51,486 nt of DNA from CAZAOY01 sp964486925 (GCA_964486925.1 CAZAOY010000013.1:1-51486), one strand, 5' to 3'. Counted from the first letter of the stretch, positions 42,579 to 51,486 are shown. Numbers and translations are program-made. Notes: generated from the sequence alone by a model not told the origin.

Positions 42579-45194
42579 ATGAGAGAACTCGCAAAAACCT
42601 ACGACCCTAAATCATTCGAGGATAAAACCTATAAATTCTGGATGGATAAGGGATACTTTACCGCAAAGTCAGATCCAGATAAAACCCCATACACAATAGT
42701 AATTCCACCACCAAACATTACAGGACAGCTTCATATGGGACATGCCCTAGACAACACCCTACAGGATATCCTAATCCGCTATAAACGTATGCAGGGCTTT
42801 GCCGCCTTATGGGTACCTGGAACAGACCACGCTTCTATCGCTACCGAAGCTAAGATTGTTGAAGCTATGAAGGCCGAGGGGTTATCTAAGGCGGATCTTG
42901 GTAGAGATAAATTTTTAGAGCGCGCATGGGAATGGAAGGCTACCTATGGTGGTAGAATTATCGACCAGCTTAAAAAGTTAGGTTCTTCCTGCGACTGGAC
43001 GAGAGAGCGCTTTACGCTAGATGAGGGTTGCTCTAAAGCGGTTAACGAGGTATTTGTACGGCTTTATGAAAAGGGGCTAATCTACCGTGGTGAAAGAATT
43101 ATCAACTGGTGTCCACATTGTTTAACCTCCATCTCAGACGCAGAGGTTGAGTTTGAAGAGAAGCAAGGCAACTTCTGGCACATTAACTACCCGCTGTCTG
43201 ACGGTAGCGGAGCTTTACAGCTTGCTACTACCCGCCCAGAAACTCTACTTGGGGATACTGCTGTTGCTGTAAATCCAGAGGATAAGCGTTATAAGCACCT
43301 TATCGGTAAGACCGTTATACTTCCTCTTTGTGACCGTGAGATCCCGATTATCGCTGACCCTTACGTTGAGATGGACTTTGGTACAGGGGTGGTTAAGATT
43401 ACCCCTGCCCATGACCCTAACGACTGGGAGGTAGGTTCACGTCATAACCTTCCTGTTATAAATGTAATGACCGATGACGCACATATTAACGAAAAAGGTG
43501 GCCGATATCAGGGGTTAGAGTGTTATGCCGCAAGAAAGGCAATTGTAGCGGATTTAGAAAAGGGCGGGTATCTGGTAAAGACTGAGGATCACAACCACAA
43601 TGTAGGCACCTGCTACCGTTGCTCTTGCGTTGTTGAGCCTAGGGTATCATTACAGTGGTTTGTTAAGATGGATACCCTTGCTAAACCCGCTATCGAGGCG
43701 GTAAAGTCAAAGCAGACTAGATTTATCCCAGAGCGTTTTGACAAGATATACTTTAACTGGATGGAGAATATCAAGGACTGGTGTATCTCCCGACAGCTTT
43801 GGTGGGGACATCGTATCCCTGCGTACTACTGTGCGGACTGTGGTAACGTTACCGTGTCGGCTACTGCGGTTACCTGCTGTAGCAGATGTAACAGCCATAA
43901 CATAAAGCAGGATGAGGATACTCTTGACACATGGTTTAGCTCGGCTTTATGGCCGTTCTCTACCCTAGGCTGGCCTGATAAGACCGATGACCTTGGCTAC
44001 TTCTACCCTACCAACACCTTAGTTACCGGTTATGATATCATCTTCTTCTGGGTTGCTAGGATGATCTTCTCTGCTATCGAGCAGACCGGTACTGTACCGT
44101 TTGATACGGTATTTATCCACGGCTTGGTGCGTGACTCGCAGGGGCGTAAGATGTCTAAGTCTTTAGGAAACGGGGTTGACCCGCTTGACGTGATTGATGA
44201 GTACGGTTGCGACGCGCTTAGAATGGTGCTTGTAAGCGGTAACAGCCCGGGAAATGATATGCGTTTTTCTGATGATAAGCTTAAATCCAGTCGTAACTTT
44301 GCTAACAAGCTTTGGAACGCTACCCGCTTTATCCTTATGAATCTGTCAGACGAGGTAAAGACGGTAGAGCTACCAGATGAGCTTACAATTGAAGATAGAT
44401 GGGTATTAACCAAATACAACCGCCTTGTTGCCGCTGTAACCGAAAACCTCGATAAGTTTGAGCTAGGGGTTTCACTCTCAAAGCTTTATGATTTTATCTG
44501 GGATATAATGTGTGACTGGTATATCGAGCTTGTTAAAGCACGTCTACAAGAGGGCGGAAGCTCTGGGCTATCGGCGCAGAAGGTGCTTGTTTATGTTATG
44601 TGTAACACCCTAAAGCTACTCCATCCATTTATGCCATTTATTACCGAGGAGATCTGGCAGTCTATCCCTAACGACAAGGAAAGCATTATGATAGCTGACT
44701 TCCCTGTATATAGTGAAGGACTAAACTTTGCTAAAGAGGAGGAGGAGTTTGAGCGCATTATGAATGCGATTAAGGGTATTCGTAACGCTAGATCGGAGAT
44801 AAACGTGCCCCCTAGCCGTAAAGCAAAGGTTTATATCGCTACCGAATATGCAGACACCTTCAGCCAAGGAAAAGGCTTCTTTGAACGTCTAGCCTCTGCT
44901 AGTGAGGTTATAATAGGCAGTAGCTTTGATATTGAAAACTCCACCGTTGTAGCTACCGACTGTGCTAGAATCTACCTTCCAATGGGTGAGCTTATCGATA
45001 GAGATAAGGAGCTTGAGCGGCTAAATAAAGAGCTTGCTACCTGTCAAAAGGATGTAAACGAGTTATCCGGTAAGCTGTCAAATGAAAGCTTCGTTAGCCG
45101 TGCACCTGCTAAGGTAGTGGATGAACAGAGAGAAAAGCTTAGAAAAGCGACAGAAAAGCTAGAGAACATTAAGCAGAGCATAGCGTCTTTGTAG
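42579..45194 (+). CDS. valS: Valine-tRNA ligase
   Basis: An 871-aa class I synthetase. HIGH-type motif LHMGH (51-55) follows PPPNITGQ; an editing CP1 domain is in the first half (ATTRPETLLGDTAV); KMSKS lies near 524; an anticodon-binding domain comes next, and the C-terminal 60 residues are the ValS coiled coil (LERLNKELATCQKDVNEL). AAGGA lies upstream. No T-box leader is possible here, because rqcH ends 15 bp before the start. Confidence 0.96.
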   Translation: MRELAKTYDPKSFEDKTYKFWMDKGYFTAKSDPDKTPYTIVIPPPNITGQLHMGHALDNTLQDILIRYKRMQGFAALWVPGTDHASIATEAKIVEAMKAEGLSKADLGRDKFLERAWEWKATYGGRIIDQLKKLGSSCDWTRERFTLDEGCSKAVNEVFVRLYEKGLIYRGERIINWCPHCLTSISDAEVEFEEKQGNFWHINYPLSDGSGALQLATTRPETLLGDTAVAVNPEDKRYKHLIGKTVILPLCDREIPIIADPYVEMDFGTGVVKITPAHDPNDWEVGSRHNLPVINVMTDDAHINEKGGRYQGLECYAARKAIVADLEKGGYLVKTEDHNHNVGTCYRCSCVVEPRVSLQWFVKMDTLAKPAIEAVKSKQTRFIPERFDKIYFNWMENIKDWCISRQLWWGHRIPAYYCADCGNVTVSATAVTCCSRCNSHNIKQDEDTLDTWFSSALWPFSTLGWPDKTDDLGYFYPTNTLVTGYDIIFFWVARMIFSAIEQTGTVPFDTVFIHGLVRDSQGRKMSKSLGNGVDPLDVIDEYGCDALRMVLVSGNSPGNDMRFSDDKLKSSRNFANKLWNATRFILMNLSDEVKTVELPDELTIEDRWVLTKYNRLVAAVTENLDKFELGVSLSKLYDFIWDIMCDWYIELVKARLQEGGSSGLSAQKVLVYVMCNTLKLLHPFMPFITEEIWQSIPNDKESIMIADFPVYSEGLNFAKEEEEFERIMNAIKGIRNARSEINVPPSRKAKVYIATEYADTFSQGKGFFERLASASEVIIGSSFDIENSTVVATDCARIYLPMGELIDRDKELERLNKELATCQKDVNELSGKLSNESFVSRAPAKVVDEQREKLRKATEKLENIKQSIASL

Positions 45195-45250
45195 AATAGA
45201 TCGACAACATGGTATGGTTACCCCATATGACACAACTTAAATAAGTAAAT

Positions 45251-45277
45251 CAGGCGATCATAGTATCGCCTGTCTTT
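45251..45277 (+). terminator. Weak terminator-like hairpin after valS
   Basis: CAGGCGAT pairs perfectly with ATCGCCTG around 6 nt, followed by TCTTTG. The tail is weak. Confidence 0.45.
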
Positions 45278-45308
45278 GCAATAAAAGATATGTTTGTGGA
45301 GGGTATTT

Positions 45309-47459
45309 ATGAATCAGTTTGCATGGGATAAAAGATCATACATTATTAATGGCGAGAGAAAATTCTTAGTATCTGGCGAATTACATTATTTTAGAGTTCC
45401 AAAGCAGGATTGGAAAGCTCGGCTTATACTGCTTAAACAGGCTGGTGGAAACTGTGTTGCAACATATATTCCGTGGATATTACACGAGCCAACTGAAGGG
45501 GATATACGCTTTGGTGATATCCCCGAACGGGATCTGCGCGCATTTTTACAGCTATGTAAAGAGCTTAAGCTTATGGTTATATGCAGACCCGGGCCATATC
45601 AGTATTCCGAGTTAAAATATGACGGTATACCGGGTTGGCTATGCGAAAACTATCCGGAAATTTTAGCGCGGGATATTAACGGTAAAATCTTCAGAGGTTC
45701 ATCCGTTAGTTATACACACCCAACATTTTTAGCCAAAGTAAAAGCTTGGTTTGATATAGTGTGTCCTATTATTGCAGAGTATACGGTATCTAAAGGCGGA
45801 ACAATTACAATGGTTCAGATTGATAACGAGCTAATGGGTATACATGAATGGTTTGGGGGATGGGATTATAACAGCGAAACTATGGGATTTGGCAAAGAGG
45901 ACGGTGGCTATGCTAGGTTTTTGCGTAATAGGTATACCTCTATTGCTGATTTAAACACAGCGTATGATACATCCTATACAAGCTTTGCTGAGATATATCC
46001 TAAAAATGATAATAATACAGAAGGCTACTATATTTGTAGAAGGTCTAAGGATTATCAAGATTTTTATCTTTCTACCATTGCTGATTATGTGTCAACCTTA
46101 TATGATTGGATGGCTAGTGCGGGGATAGACTGCCAGATAGTACATAATTCGGGCAACCCTAATATGAATGGATATTTTTTGGATACGGTAAAACGGTTAA
46201 AGGATAACTTTTTGCTTGGTTGCGACCATTATTACAATCTAGACCAAGATTGGAAACAAAATAATCCAACACCACAATATGCTATTAATATCTTTATATC
46301 AAACGAGATGTTAAGACTAATGGGTTATCCACCTACTGTATTTGAGATTCCGGGTGGAAGCTTTTCAGATTGGCCGCCTATACTGCCCGAGGATGTGCTT
46401 TGCTGCCTTATGACTAATACTTCGCTAGGTTCAAAAGGGGTTAACTACTATATATTTACAGGAGGCCCTAACCCTGAAGGGGTGAGCCATTTTGGTAAAG
46501 TATACGACTATGGTGCACCAATAGGAGCGTCGGGAGAGATTCGCCCTACATATCAGTCGATAACACAGTATGGGGAATTTTTAGAGCAGAACTCTTGGCT
46601 AGCTGATGCAGATAGGGTATCAGACTTTAATATCGGTCTAGACTGGGAGCAAAGCCGTAGCAAGCATTATCTATCAAGTGCCATCACCCGCGATTTCACT
46701 AGCACACAGGCTTGGGAATTTCTGCGTAAGGGATTGTTGACCACAGCATTTTGTGGTGGCTTTAGTGCAGAGATGTTAGATTTAAATAACCCAAACATCG
46801 ATACAGACACAGCTAAACCGTTATTTGTTACTACATCAACATGCATGTCGGAAGATATCCAACGTTCCTTGGTTAGCTTTGTGAAAAGAGGAGGCAAGCT
46901 GTGTATTGCACCTGTTATACCCACTCTAGATGAAAGCTTTAAGGAGTGTACAATTTTGAGTGATTTTCTCGGTGCTAAGGGTAGCGAGATCTATAACAAA
47001 ACTTCTCCAATAATTAATGTTGGTTCGATAGAAAACATCCTGGTTAATGGGCATATATGGCGAAACCTTGCACGCCCACAACACGCTAAAGCAATAGCAT
47101 ATGAGATAGAGTCACAACAAGTGCTTGGATGGAAGAAGGATTTTGCAGATGGCGGAGCCGTTATTTGGCTTGGTTTTAACTGGAAACACAGCAAGTTTGA
47201 GCATACGCATATGCTAGAGTATCTGTTGTCGGAATTAGGCTGTACTAACCCTATTATACGTTGCAGCAATCAAAACATCTGGGTTTCACTGCGCACAAAC
47301 AGGGAAAGGAGCATGCTATTTGTTATGAATCTATTCTCCTCTCCACAAAAAACTCAAATTAAAGTTAAACTTGGACACTCTAATGATTATATAAAACTTC
47401 AGCCAATTTCACTTAAACCCATGGAGGTAGCTGTCATTGACTTAACTGATAATAGATAG
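45309..47459 (+). CDS. Glycoside hydrolase family 35-type beta-galactosidase
   Basis: A 716-aa TIM-barrel glycosidase expected to release terminal beta-galactose. ELHYFRVPKQDWKARL, GGNCVATYIPWILHEP and ICRPGPYQYSE are GH35 signatures; the acid/base Glu174 lies in QIDNELMG and the nucleophile is probably Glu346 in VFEIPGGSFSDW. Downstream beta domains complete the protein. There is no signal peptide, so it acts on imported sugars. GGAGGG precedes the ATG at 45309. Threonine codons ACA and AT-richer wording contrast with the ACC-rich neighbours, hinting at later acquisition. Substrate not certain. Confidence 0.85.
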   Translation: MNQFAWDKRSYIINGERKFLVSGELHYFRVPKQDWKARLILLKQAGGNCVATYIPWILHEPTEGDIRFGDIPERDLRAFLQLCKELKLMVICRPGPYQYSELKYDGIPGWLCENYPEILARDINGKIFRGSSVSYTHPTFLAKVKAWFDIVCPIIAEYTVSKGGTITMVQIDNELMGIHEWFGGWDYNSETMGFGKEDGGYARFLRNRYTSIADLNTAYDTSYTSFAEIYPKNDNNTEGYYICRRSKDYQDFYLSTIADYVSTLYDWMASAGIDCQIVHNSGNPNMNGYFLDTVKRLKDNFLLGCDHYYNLDQDWKQNNPTPQYAINIFISNEMLRLMGYPPTVFEIPGGSFSDWPPILPEDVLCCLMTNTSLGSKGVNYYIFTGGPNPEGVSHFGKVYDYGAPIGASGEIRPTYQSITQYGEFLEQNSWLADADRVSDFNIGLDWEQSRSKHYLSSAITRDFTSTQAWEFLRKGLLTTAFCGGFSAEMLDLNNPNIDTDTAKPLFVTTSTCMSEDIQRSLVSFVKRGGKLCIAPVIPTLDESFKECTILSDFLGAKGSEIYNKTSPIINVGSIENILVNGHIWRNLARPQHAKAIAYEIESQQVLGWKKDFADGGAVIWLGFNWKHSKFEHTHMLEYLLSELGCTNPIIRCSNQNIWVSLRTNRERSMLFVMNLFSSPQKTQIKVKLGHSNDYIKLQPISLKPMEVAVIDLTDNR

Positions 47460-47564
47460 TTTTTTAATTGAGTTGTAATGACCATATTCTCAGAGGAAGG
47501 TGTAACATTTCACCTATTAACAAAAAGTAAAGGCAATAACTGGAAGATACCTTTACCGAAAGCT

Positions 47565-47612
47565 AAAATCCTCCTTGTGCAGTTTGTCTACACAAGGAGG
47601 ATTTTGATTTTT
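47565..47612. terminator. Bidirectional terminator between GH35 and rny
   Basis: Perfect 15-bp arms (AAAATCCTCCTTGTG and its complement) around 11 nt, with TTTTT on the plus side and TTTTAGCTTT on the minus side, between convergent genes. Confidence 0.9.
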
Positions 47613-47671
47613 ATATTAAATGAGGTTACAAACCATCTTTTACATTCACGCGAAGTAAAGGTTGGTATGGG

Positions 47672-49237
47672 CTATTTAGCAAATTCAATCGCTCTGCTCT
47701 CCCTAACAAGATGAACCTTAACCTGACCTGGATACTCCAGTTCATTCTCAATTCTGTTAACTATCTCTCTAGCAACGATAATCATCTTGTCGTCTTTAAT
47801 AACCTCGGGTTTGACAACAATTCTAATCTCACGACCGGCTTGTATCGCAAAGGATTTTTCAACACCATCAAATGAGTTTGCAATCTCCTCTAGCCTTTCA
47901 AGACGTTTTATGTAGTTCTCTACATTTTCACGTCTAGCACCAGGACGTGCCGCAGATATTGCATCCGCCGCCTGCACTAAGCAAGCAATAACAGTCTTTA
48001 ACTCTACATCACCATGATGCGCTTCTATTGCATGAAGCACTGTACCATTCTCTTTAAACTTCTTACAAACCTCAACCCCGATCTCTACATGTGAGCCATC
48101 GATCTCATGGGTTAGCGCCTTACCTATATCATGAAGCAGACCCGCTCTACGTGCAAGCGTTGCGTCAATTCCAAGCTCGTTTGCCATCATTCCGGCGATA
48201 TGTGCAACCTCTATAGAGTGGTTTAACACATTCTGACCAAAGCTATATCTAAATCTTAGTCTACCAAGTAGCTTTACAAGTTCAGGGTGAACACCATGTA
48301 CATTGGTTTCCATACAGGCTCTTTCGCCTTCGTTTTTTACTCTAATCTCAACCTCGCGGCGAGATTTTTCAACAGATTCTTCAATCTTTGTAGGATGTAT
48401 CCGTCCATCCAGAATAAGCTTTTCAAGGGTAAGCCTTGCAACCTCACGTCTTATAGGGTCAAAGCAAGATAGCGTAATAGCCTCTGGCGTATCATCGATA
48501 ATTAAATCAACCCCGGTCATGGTTTCGATAGCACGGATATTTCTTCCCTCTCTACCGATTATCCTACCCTTCATCTCATCGTTAGGTAACGGTACTACCG
48601 ATACGGTGGTTTCACTAACATGCTCTGCCGCACAGCGTGTTATTGCAAGTGAGATGTATTCTCTCGCCTTCTGCTCTGCTTCGTCCTTTAACTGTTGCTC
48701 ATACATAGCTATCTTTACAGATTTCTCGTGGACAAGCTCCCCCTCTAGATTATCGATAAGCTGTGCCTTTGCTTGTTCTGAGGTAAGGCCTGATATCCTT
48801 TCAAGGTTATCTAGCTGACTCTTTTTAATGCGTTCTGCTTCATTTAACTTTTCTTCTGCAAGCCTTAACCGATCGGTAAGCTTTTCTTCCTTCTTTTCAA
48901 AGGAATCTAGCTTTCTATCGAGCGTTTCTTCCTTTTGCGCAATTCTGCGTTCCTGTCTTGTTACCTCTGACCGACGCTCTCTGATATCTTTATCTGCGTC
49001 CAGTCTAATCTTATGGATTTCATCTTTTGCTTCAATTATTGCTTCTTTTTTCTTTGTTTGTGAAAGTTTTGTTGCTTCTTCTATAATAAGCTGAGCTTGT
49101 TGTTCCGCCGATCCAATTTCAGCTTCAGCAATTCTTTTCCTGTTCTCAACTCCGCGCTTGTAGCTTAGCGGGATGGTAATTGCCGCTGTTACAGCTAACG
49201 TAAGCAGACAAAACAGTAAAACTTCAAGTAGTCCCAT
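47672..49237 (-). CDS. rny: Ribonuclease Y
   Basis: A 521-aa membrane-anchored endoribonuclease that starts mRNA decay. It has an N-terminal membrane helix (about 4-24), a long charged coiled coil (about 30-190), a KH domain (RIIGREGRNIRAIE) and an HD domain (LLHDIGKALTHEIDGSH). The length equals that usual for the family if the ATG at 49237 is used; GGAGG lies 13 nt upstream, a little far. An in-frame ATG 21 codons earlier would add a non-homologous tail. With RNase J at 5.9 kb it gives the two main degradative RNases in this window. Confidence 0.95.
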   Translation of the reverse strand: MGLLEVLLFCLLTLAVTAAITIPLSYKRGVENRKRIAEAEIGSAEQQAQLIIEEATKLSQTKKKEAIIEAKDEIHKIRLDADKDIRERRSEVTRQERRIAQKEETLDRKLDSFEKKEEKLTDRLRLAEEKLNEAERIKKSQLDNLERISGLTSEQAKAQLIDNLEGELVHEKSVKIAMYEQQLKDEAEQKAREYISLAITRCAAEHVSETTVSVVPLPNDEMKGRIIGREGRNIRAIETMTGVDLIIDDTPEAITLSCFDPIRREVARLTLEKLILDGRIHPTKIEESVEKSRREVEIRVKNEGERACMETNVHGVHPELVKLLGRLRFRYSFGQNVLNHSIEVAHIAGMMANELGIDATLARRAGLLHDIGKALTHEIDGSHVEIGVEVCKKFKENGTVLHAIEAHHGDVELKTVIACLVQAADAISAARPGARRENVENYIKRLERLEEIANSFDGVEKSFAIQAGREIRIVVKPEVIKDDKMIIVAREIVNRIENELEYPGQVKVHLVRESRAIEFAK

Positions 49238-49463
49238 TGGTTTATTTTTTCCTCCTTCTTTTAATTTTTGTAGACCGTAGTAGCAGGGGTGTCTATACAT
49301 CTACAATGGTCGGTGGCTGTCACTTTGGCTGATAAAGGGCTAGCTTTTACTTCCTATTTCATTTCCACCGTGAGCTTGTTTTTTCACCGAACGTGCAATA
49401 ATAGTAAAATACATATGATAAAATGGAATTTTATAAAGTTATTTTAATATCTGTTACCTTTCT
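49238..49463 (-). other. rny leader region
   Basis: About 220 nt transcribed ahead of rny. It contains CGGTGG and its perfect complement CCACCG at a distance (about 49308-49376), so a long-range hairpin is possible. No gene or known RNA motif is seen. Confidence 0.4.
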
Positions 49464-49492
49464 ATTTTATAACTTTTTTGATAAAAAGTCAA
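49464..49492 (-). promoter_or_regulatory. Promoter of rny
   Basis: On the minus strand: TTGACT, 17 bp, TAAAAT; predicted start near 49457. Confidence 0.65.
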
Positions 49493-49633
49493 GATAAATC
49501 TCACTAATTATTTAAGTTTTTTATATTTTTTTACATATATATAGTTGTCATGGTTAGAATAATATAAAAATAGCTAATTTTATATCCCATTTTTTAGCTG
49601 TGTAGTGCAATTGTACAAAAATATAAAACATGC

Positions 49634-49662
49634 TTGACAGGTGTATCTAAATATGTTATGAT
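49634..49662 (+). promoter_or_regulatory. Promoter of rpmG-secE-nusG-rplK
   Basis: TTGACA, 17 bp, TATGAT; predicted start near 49669 and a leader of about 135 nt before rpmG. Confidence 0.7.
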
Positions 49663-49804
49663 TGTATTACCTCTTAGCAGGTTTATTTTTTGCGCAATAA
49701 AGCAAGCGCTGTCCTTGTTAACAGCTATAGCTTTTTACTGCGCAGATCCATTAGCAAACCATAGAGGGAGGCAAATTTTATCCCAATTAACAGGAGGTGC
49801 CGAT

Positions 49805-49954
49805 ATGAGGGTTAAAGTTACTTTAGCTTGCACAGAGTGCAAACAACGTAATTATGACACTGTAAAGAACAAAAAGAACGATCCTGATAGGCTTGAAATG
49901 AACAAATACTGTCGTTTCTGCCGCAAACACACAGCTCACAAGGAAACAAAATAA
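49805..49954 (+). CDS. rpmG: 50S ribosomal protein L33
   Basis: A 49-aa L33 of the zinc-ribbon form: CTEC near the N-terminus and CRFC near the C-terminus. It starts MRVKVTLACTECKQRNYDT and ends HTAHKETK. AGGAGGTG precedes the ATG. It is first in the usual rpmG-secE-nusG-rplK order. Confidence 0.96.
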   Translation: MRVKVTLACTECKQRNYDTVKNKKNDPDRLEMNKYCRFCRKHTAHKETK

Positions 49955-49969
49955 CGAAAGGGGTAACTA

Positions 49970-50224
49970 ATGAGTAAGGATAAAGTTGAAAAAACTACTG
50001 ACAAAAAAGTTACAACTGCAAAGCCGGTAAAGAAAGATAATATCTTTAAAAGATCCGTTCGTTTTTTGAGAGAAGTAAGAAGTGAAACCAAAAAGATCGT
50101 TTGGCCTAACAAAAAACAGATTATAAACAACACCACCGTGGTGCTTGTTTTTATGGCTTTAGCCGCTGTTATTATCTGGCCTGTAGACTTTCTATTACAG
50201 CGTCTATTCACATTAATGTTTTAG
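49970..50224 (+). CDS. secE: Preprotein translocase subunit SecE
   Basis: An 84-aa single-pass SecE: a basic N-terminal tail, the amphipathic signature RFLREVRSETKKIVWPNKKQ (about 26-45) and a C-terminal membrane helix (VVLVFMALAAVIIWPVDFLL). It starts 15 bp after rpmG with GAAAGGGG. Confidence 0.95.
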   Translation: MSKDKVEKTTDKKVTTAKPVKKDNIFKRSVRFLREVRSETKKIVWPNKKQIINNTTVVLVFMALAAVIIWPVDFLLQRLFTLMF

Positions 50225-50343
50225 TATTATGCCTAAGGAGTATCCTTAGCTTAATCTTGCAGACACGCCGCATAAACACGTTTTCATAGTAGTTAGGTCT
50301 TACAATGCTAACGTATGACGGCTTAAGAATCGGGGGGCAAATT

Positions 50344-50871
50344 ATGTCACAAAGTTCAGCCGCAAAGTGGTATGTTATTCACACCTATTCTGGGTATGAA
50401 AACAAGGTGGCTCAAAGCATTAAAACGGTTGTTGAGAATCGAAACCTACAGCATCTAATCCCAGAGGTAAAGGTACCGACGGAGACTGTAATAGAGATTA
50501 CCGACAACAAGAAAAAGGAAGTAGAACACAAAGTCTTTCCCGGCTATGTGCTGGTTAAGATGGAACTTACCGGCGACTCGTGGTATGTTGTAAGAAATAT
50601 ACGCGGTGTTACCGGATTTGTAGGCCCTGACTCAGAACCTGTGCCACTAACCGATGATGAGGTTAAGGCTTTAGGGGTTGAGACAGTTAAGGTATCTATA
50701 AACTACGCTGTAGGCGACCACGTTAAGATTAGTGACGGTCCGTTTAAAGGCGAGCAGGGTGTTGTATCGGAAATTGATATCGATAACAATATGGTAAAGG
50801 TTTCTATACATCTATTCGGGCGTGATACCTTAGTTGAACTTGAATTAGATCAAGTCGCATTATTAAACTAA
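50344..50871 (+). CDS. nusG: Transcription termination/antitermination protein NusG
   Basis: A 175-aa NusG. The NGN domain begins KWYVIHTYSGYENKVAQSI and includes FPGYVLVKM and GVTGFVG; the C-terminal KOW domain holds GDHVKISDGPFKGEQGVV. GGGGGG precedes the ATG at 50344; an ATG at 50305 would add 13 unrelated residues. A gap of 119 bp separates it from secE. Confidence 0.96.
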   Translation: MSQSSAAKWYVIHTYSGYENKVAQSIKTVVENRNLQHLIPEVKVPTETVIEITDNKKKEVEHKVFPGYVLVKMELTGDSWYVVRNIRGVTGFVGPDSEPVPLTDDEVKALGVETVKVSINYAVGDHVKISDGPFKGEQGVVSEIDIDNNMVKVSIHLFGRDTLVELELDQVALLN

Positions 50872-50940
50872 CAAATTAGTTGCATTAGTGCAACACTTTG
50901 TTAAACGTGCGTTTATTTTATATATGTAGAATAAATGCTA

Positions 50941-50977
50941 GTGGGAGGAATATTAACGATATTCCGCCATTTACCAC
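50941..50977 (+). promoter_or_regulatory. Putative L1-binding mRNA motif before rplK
   Basis: GTGGGA, a GGAATAT/ATATTCC hairpin, GCCATTTA, then CCAC. GTGG and CCAC close the motif, as in the L1 site of 23S rRNA and of L11-L1 operon messages. A second copy lies at 51434-51461. Confidence 0.6.
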
Positions 50978-50997
50978 AATATTTGGAGGTGCAAATT

Positions 50998-51423
50998 ATG
51001 GCTCAAAAGGTAACAGGCTACATTAAGCTTCAGATCCCTGCAGGTAAAGCCACTCCTGCGCCACCAGTTGGTCCTGCGCTAGGTCAACATGGTGTTAACA
51101 TTATGGGATTTACTAAAGAATTTAATGAGCGTACAAAAAATGATATTGGTTTAATTATACCTGTTGTTATAACAGTATATGCCGATCGCTCCTTTTCTTT
51201 TGTTACAAAAACTCCGCCTGCCGCTGTATTAATCAAGAAGGCTTGTGGAATTGAAAGTGGTTCAGGTGTACCACAAAAAACAAAAGTTGCAACAATTACC
51301 AGGGAGCAGGTTAGAACAATCGCAGAAACAAAAATGCCGGATCTAAACGCAGCTAACATCGAAACTGCTATGAGTATGATCGCCGGTACAGCTCGTTCTA
51401 TGGGCGTTGTAGTTGCCGATTAA
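50998..51423 (+). CDS. rplK: 50S ribosomal protein L11
   Basis: A 141-aa L11: GYIKLQIPAGKATPAPPVGPALGQHGVNIM in the N-terminal domain, the proline-rich site bound by thiostrepton-type ligands, and the C-terminal rRNA-binding domain with IAGTARSMGV. GGAGGTG precedes the ATG at 50998. Confidence 0.97.
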   Translation: MAQKVTGYIKLQIPAGKATPAPPVGPALGQHGVNIMGFTKEFNERTKNDIGLIIPVVITVYADRSFSFVTKTPPAAVLIKKACGIESGSGVPQKTKVATITREQVRTIAETKMPDLNAANIETAMSMIAGTARSMGVVVAD

Positions 51424-51433
51424 AATAACCCTG

Positions 51434-51461
51434 GTGGGAGGAAAAATCCGCTATTAACCAC
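51434..51461 (+). promoter_or_regulatory. Putative L1-binding mRNA motif before the next gene
   Basis: GTGGGA, a short GGAAAAATCC hairpin, GCTATTAA, then CCAC: the same layout as 50941-50977. Its position between rplK and the next ribosome binding site fits feedback control by L1. Confidence 0.6.
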
Positions 51462-51483
51462 TTTTAGGGAGGAATGAATTTTT

Positions 51484-51486
51484 ATG
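51484..51486 (+). CDS. rplA: Start codon of next gene, presumably rplA (partial)
   Basis: AGGGAGG (51466-51472) followed 11 nt later by ATG at the very end of the window. Another ATG at 51474 is too close to the ribosome binding site. The identity as L1 rests only on gene order after rplK and on the L1-site-like motif. Confidence 0.4.

Noticed and set aside
47478..47714. 78-aa plus-strand ORF after the GH35 gene
   Set aside because: It runs through a strong bidirectional terminator and into the 3' end of rny.
48303..48818. 171-aa plus-strand ORF
   Set aside because: It lies antisense inside the well-conserved RNase Y gene, with no ribosome binding site of its own.
50231..50250. CTAAGGA-GTA-TCCTTAG hairpin between secE and nusG as a terminator
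   Set aside because: It has only 7 bp and no U-tract, and it lies within a conserved co-transcribed gene order.

Overview
The window is a dense, low-G+C bacterial chromosome segment that fits an endospore-forming member of the Clostridia, possibly Oscillospirales; the order is inferred and not proven. Support comes from a Spo0A homologue, a SpoIID-domain protein, LexA, RNase J and RNase Y, RqcH, the Firmicutes-type order gdpP-rplI-dnaB followed by tilS-hpt-ftsH, and -35/-10 promoters with 16-18 bp spacers. I see no rRNA, tRNA, CRISPR array, prophage or insertion sequence.

Layout. 1-3.4 kb (minus): a small sugar catabolic cluster of two TIM-barrel epimerase/isomerases and a Gfo/Idh/MocA dehydrogenase. 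4.0-5.2 kb: a PPi-type phosphofructokinase with a structured leader. 5.4-18.4 kb (plus): housekeeping genes rnj, gdpP, rplI, dnaB, tilS, hpt, ftsH, nadB and nadC, then rpmB. 19.4-21.2 kb: a Na/phosphate cotransporter. 21.2-24.3 kb (minus): a complete ferrous-iron operon, feoA-feoB-small Cys-rich membrane protein-DtxR-like repressor, whose promoter carries an inverted repeat over the start site. 24.4-31.6 kb (minus): nifS-thiI-cinA-spoIID-like-galM-exported MBL hydrolase. 32-33.9 kb: spo0A and lexA. 34.1-37.3 kb: pfkA with a long structured leader, then a polysaccharide flippase. 37.4-47.5 kb: cimA, galK, a 48-aa membrane peptide, rqcH, valS and a GH35 beta-galactosidase. 47.6-49.5 kb (minus): rny. 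49.6 kb to the end: rpmG-secE-nusG-rplK and the first codon of the next gene, probably rplA.

How the genes connect. Glycolytic control is represented twice, by one PPi-type and one ATP-type phosphofructokinase. Galactose use is scattered over GH35, galK and galM. tRNA thiolation is served by the nifS-thiI pair, and pyridine nucleotide synthesis by nadB-nadC without a visible nadA.

Most notable. (1) The two phosphofructokinase genes, 30 kb apart, share a leader element: an upstream CCGYCGCA, exactly 32 nt, then CGRCGGAGAAACGG spanning the ribosome binding site. The two 6-nt segments are complementary, and one base pair changes in a compensatory way between the copies, so this looks like an undescribed cis-regulatory RNA that hides the Shine-Dalgarno sequence. 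(2) The Spo0A homologue has Glu56 at the phospho-acceptor Asp position and Gly10 in the acidic pocket, with an intact DNA-binding domain, so it is probably not controlled by a canonical phosphorelay. (3) The RNase J leader contains its own strong promoter and an internal intrinsic terminator, which could define a small RNA of about 280 nt or an attenuator.
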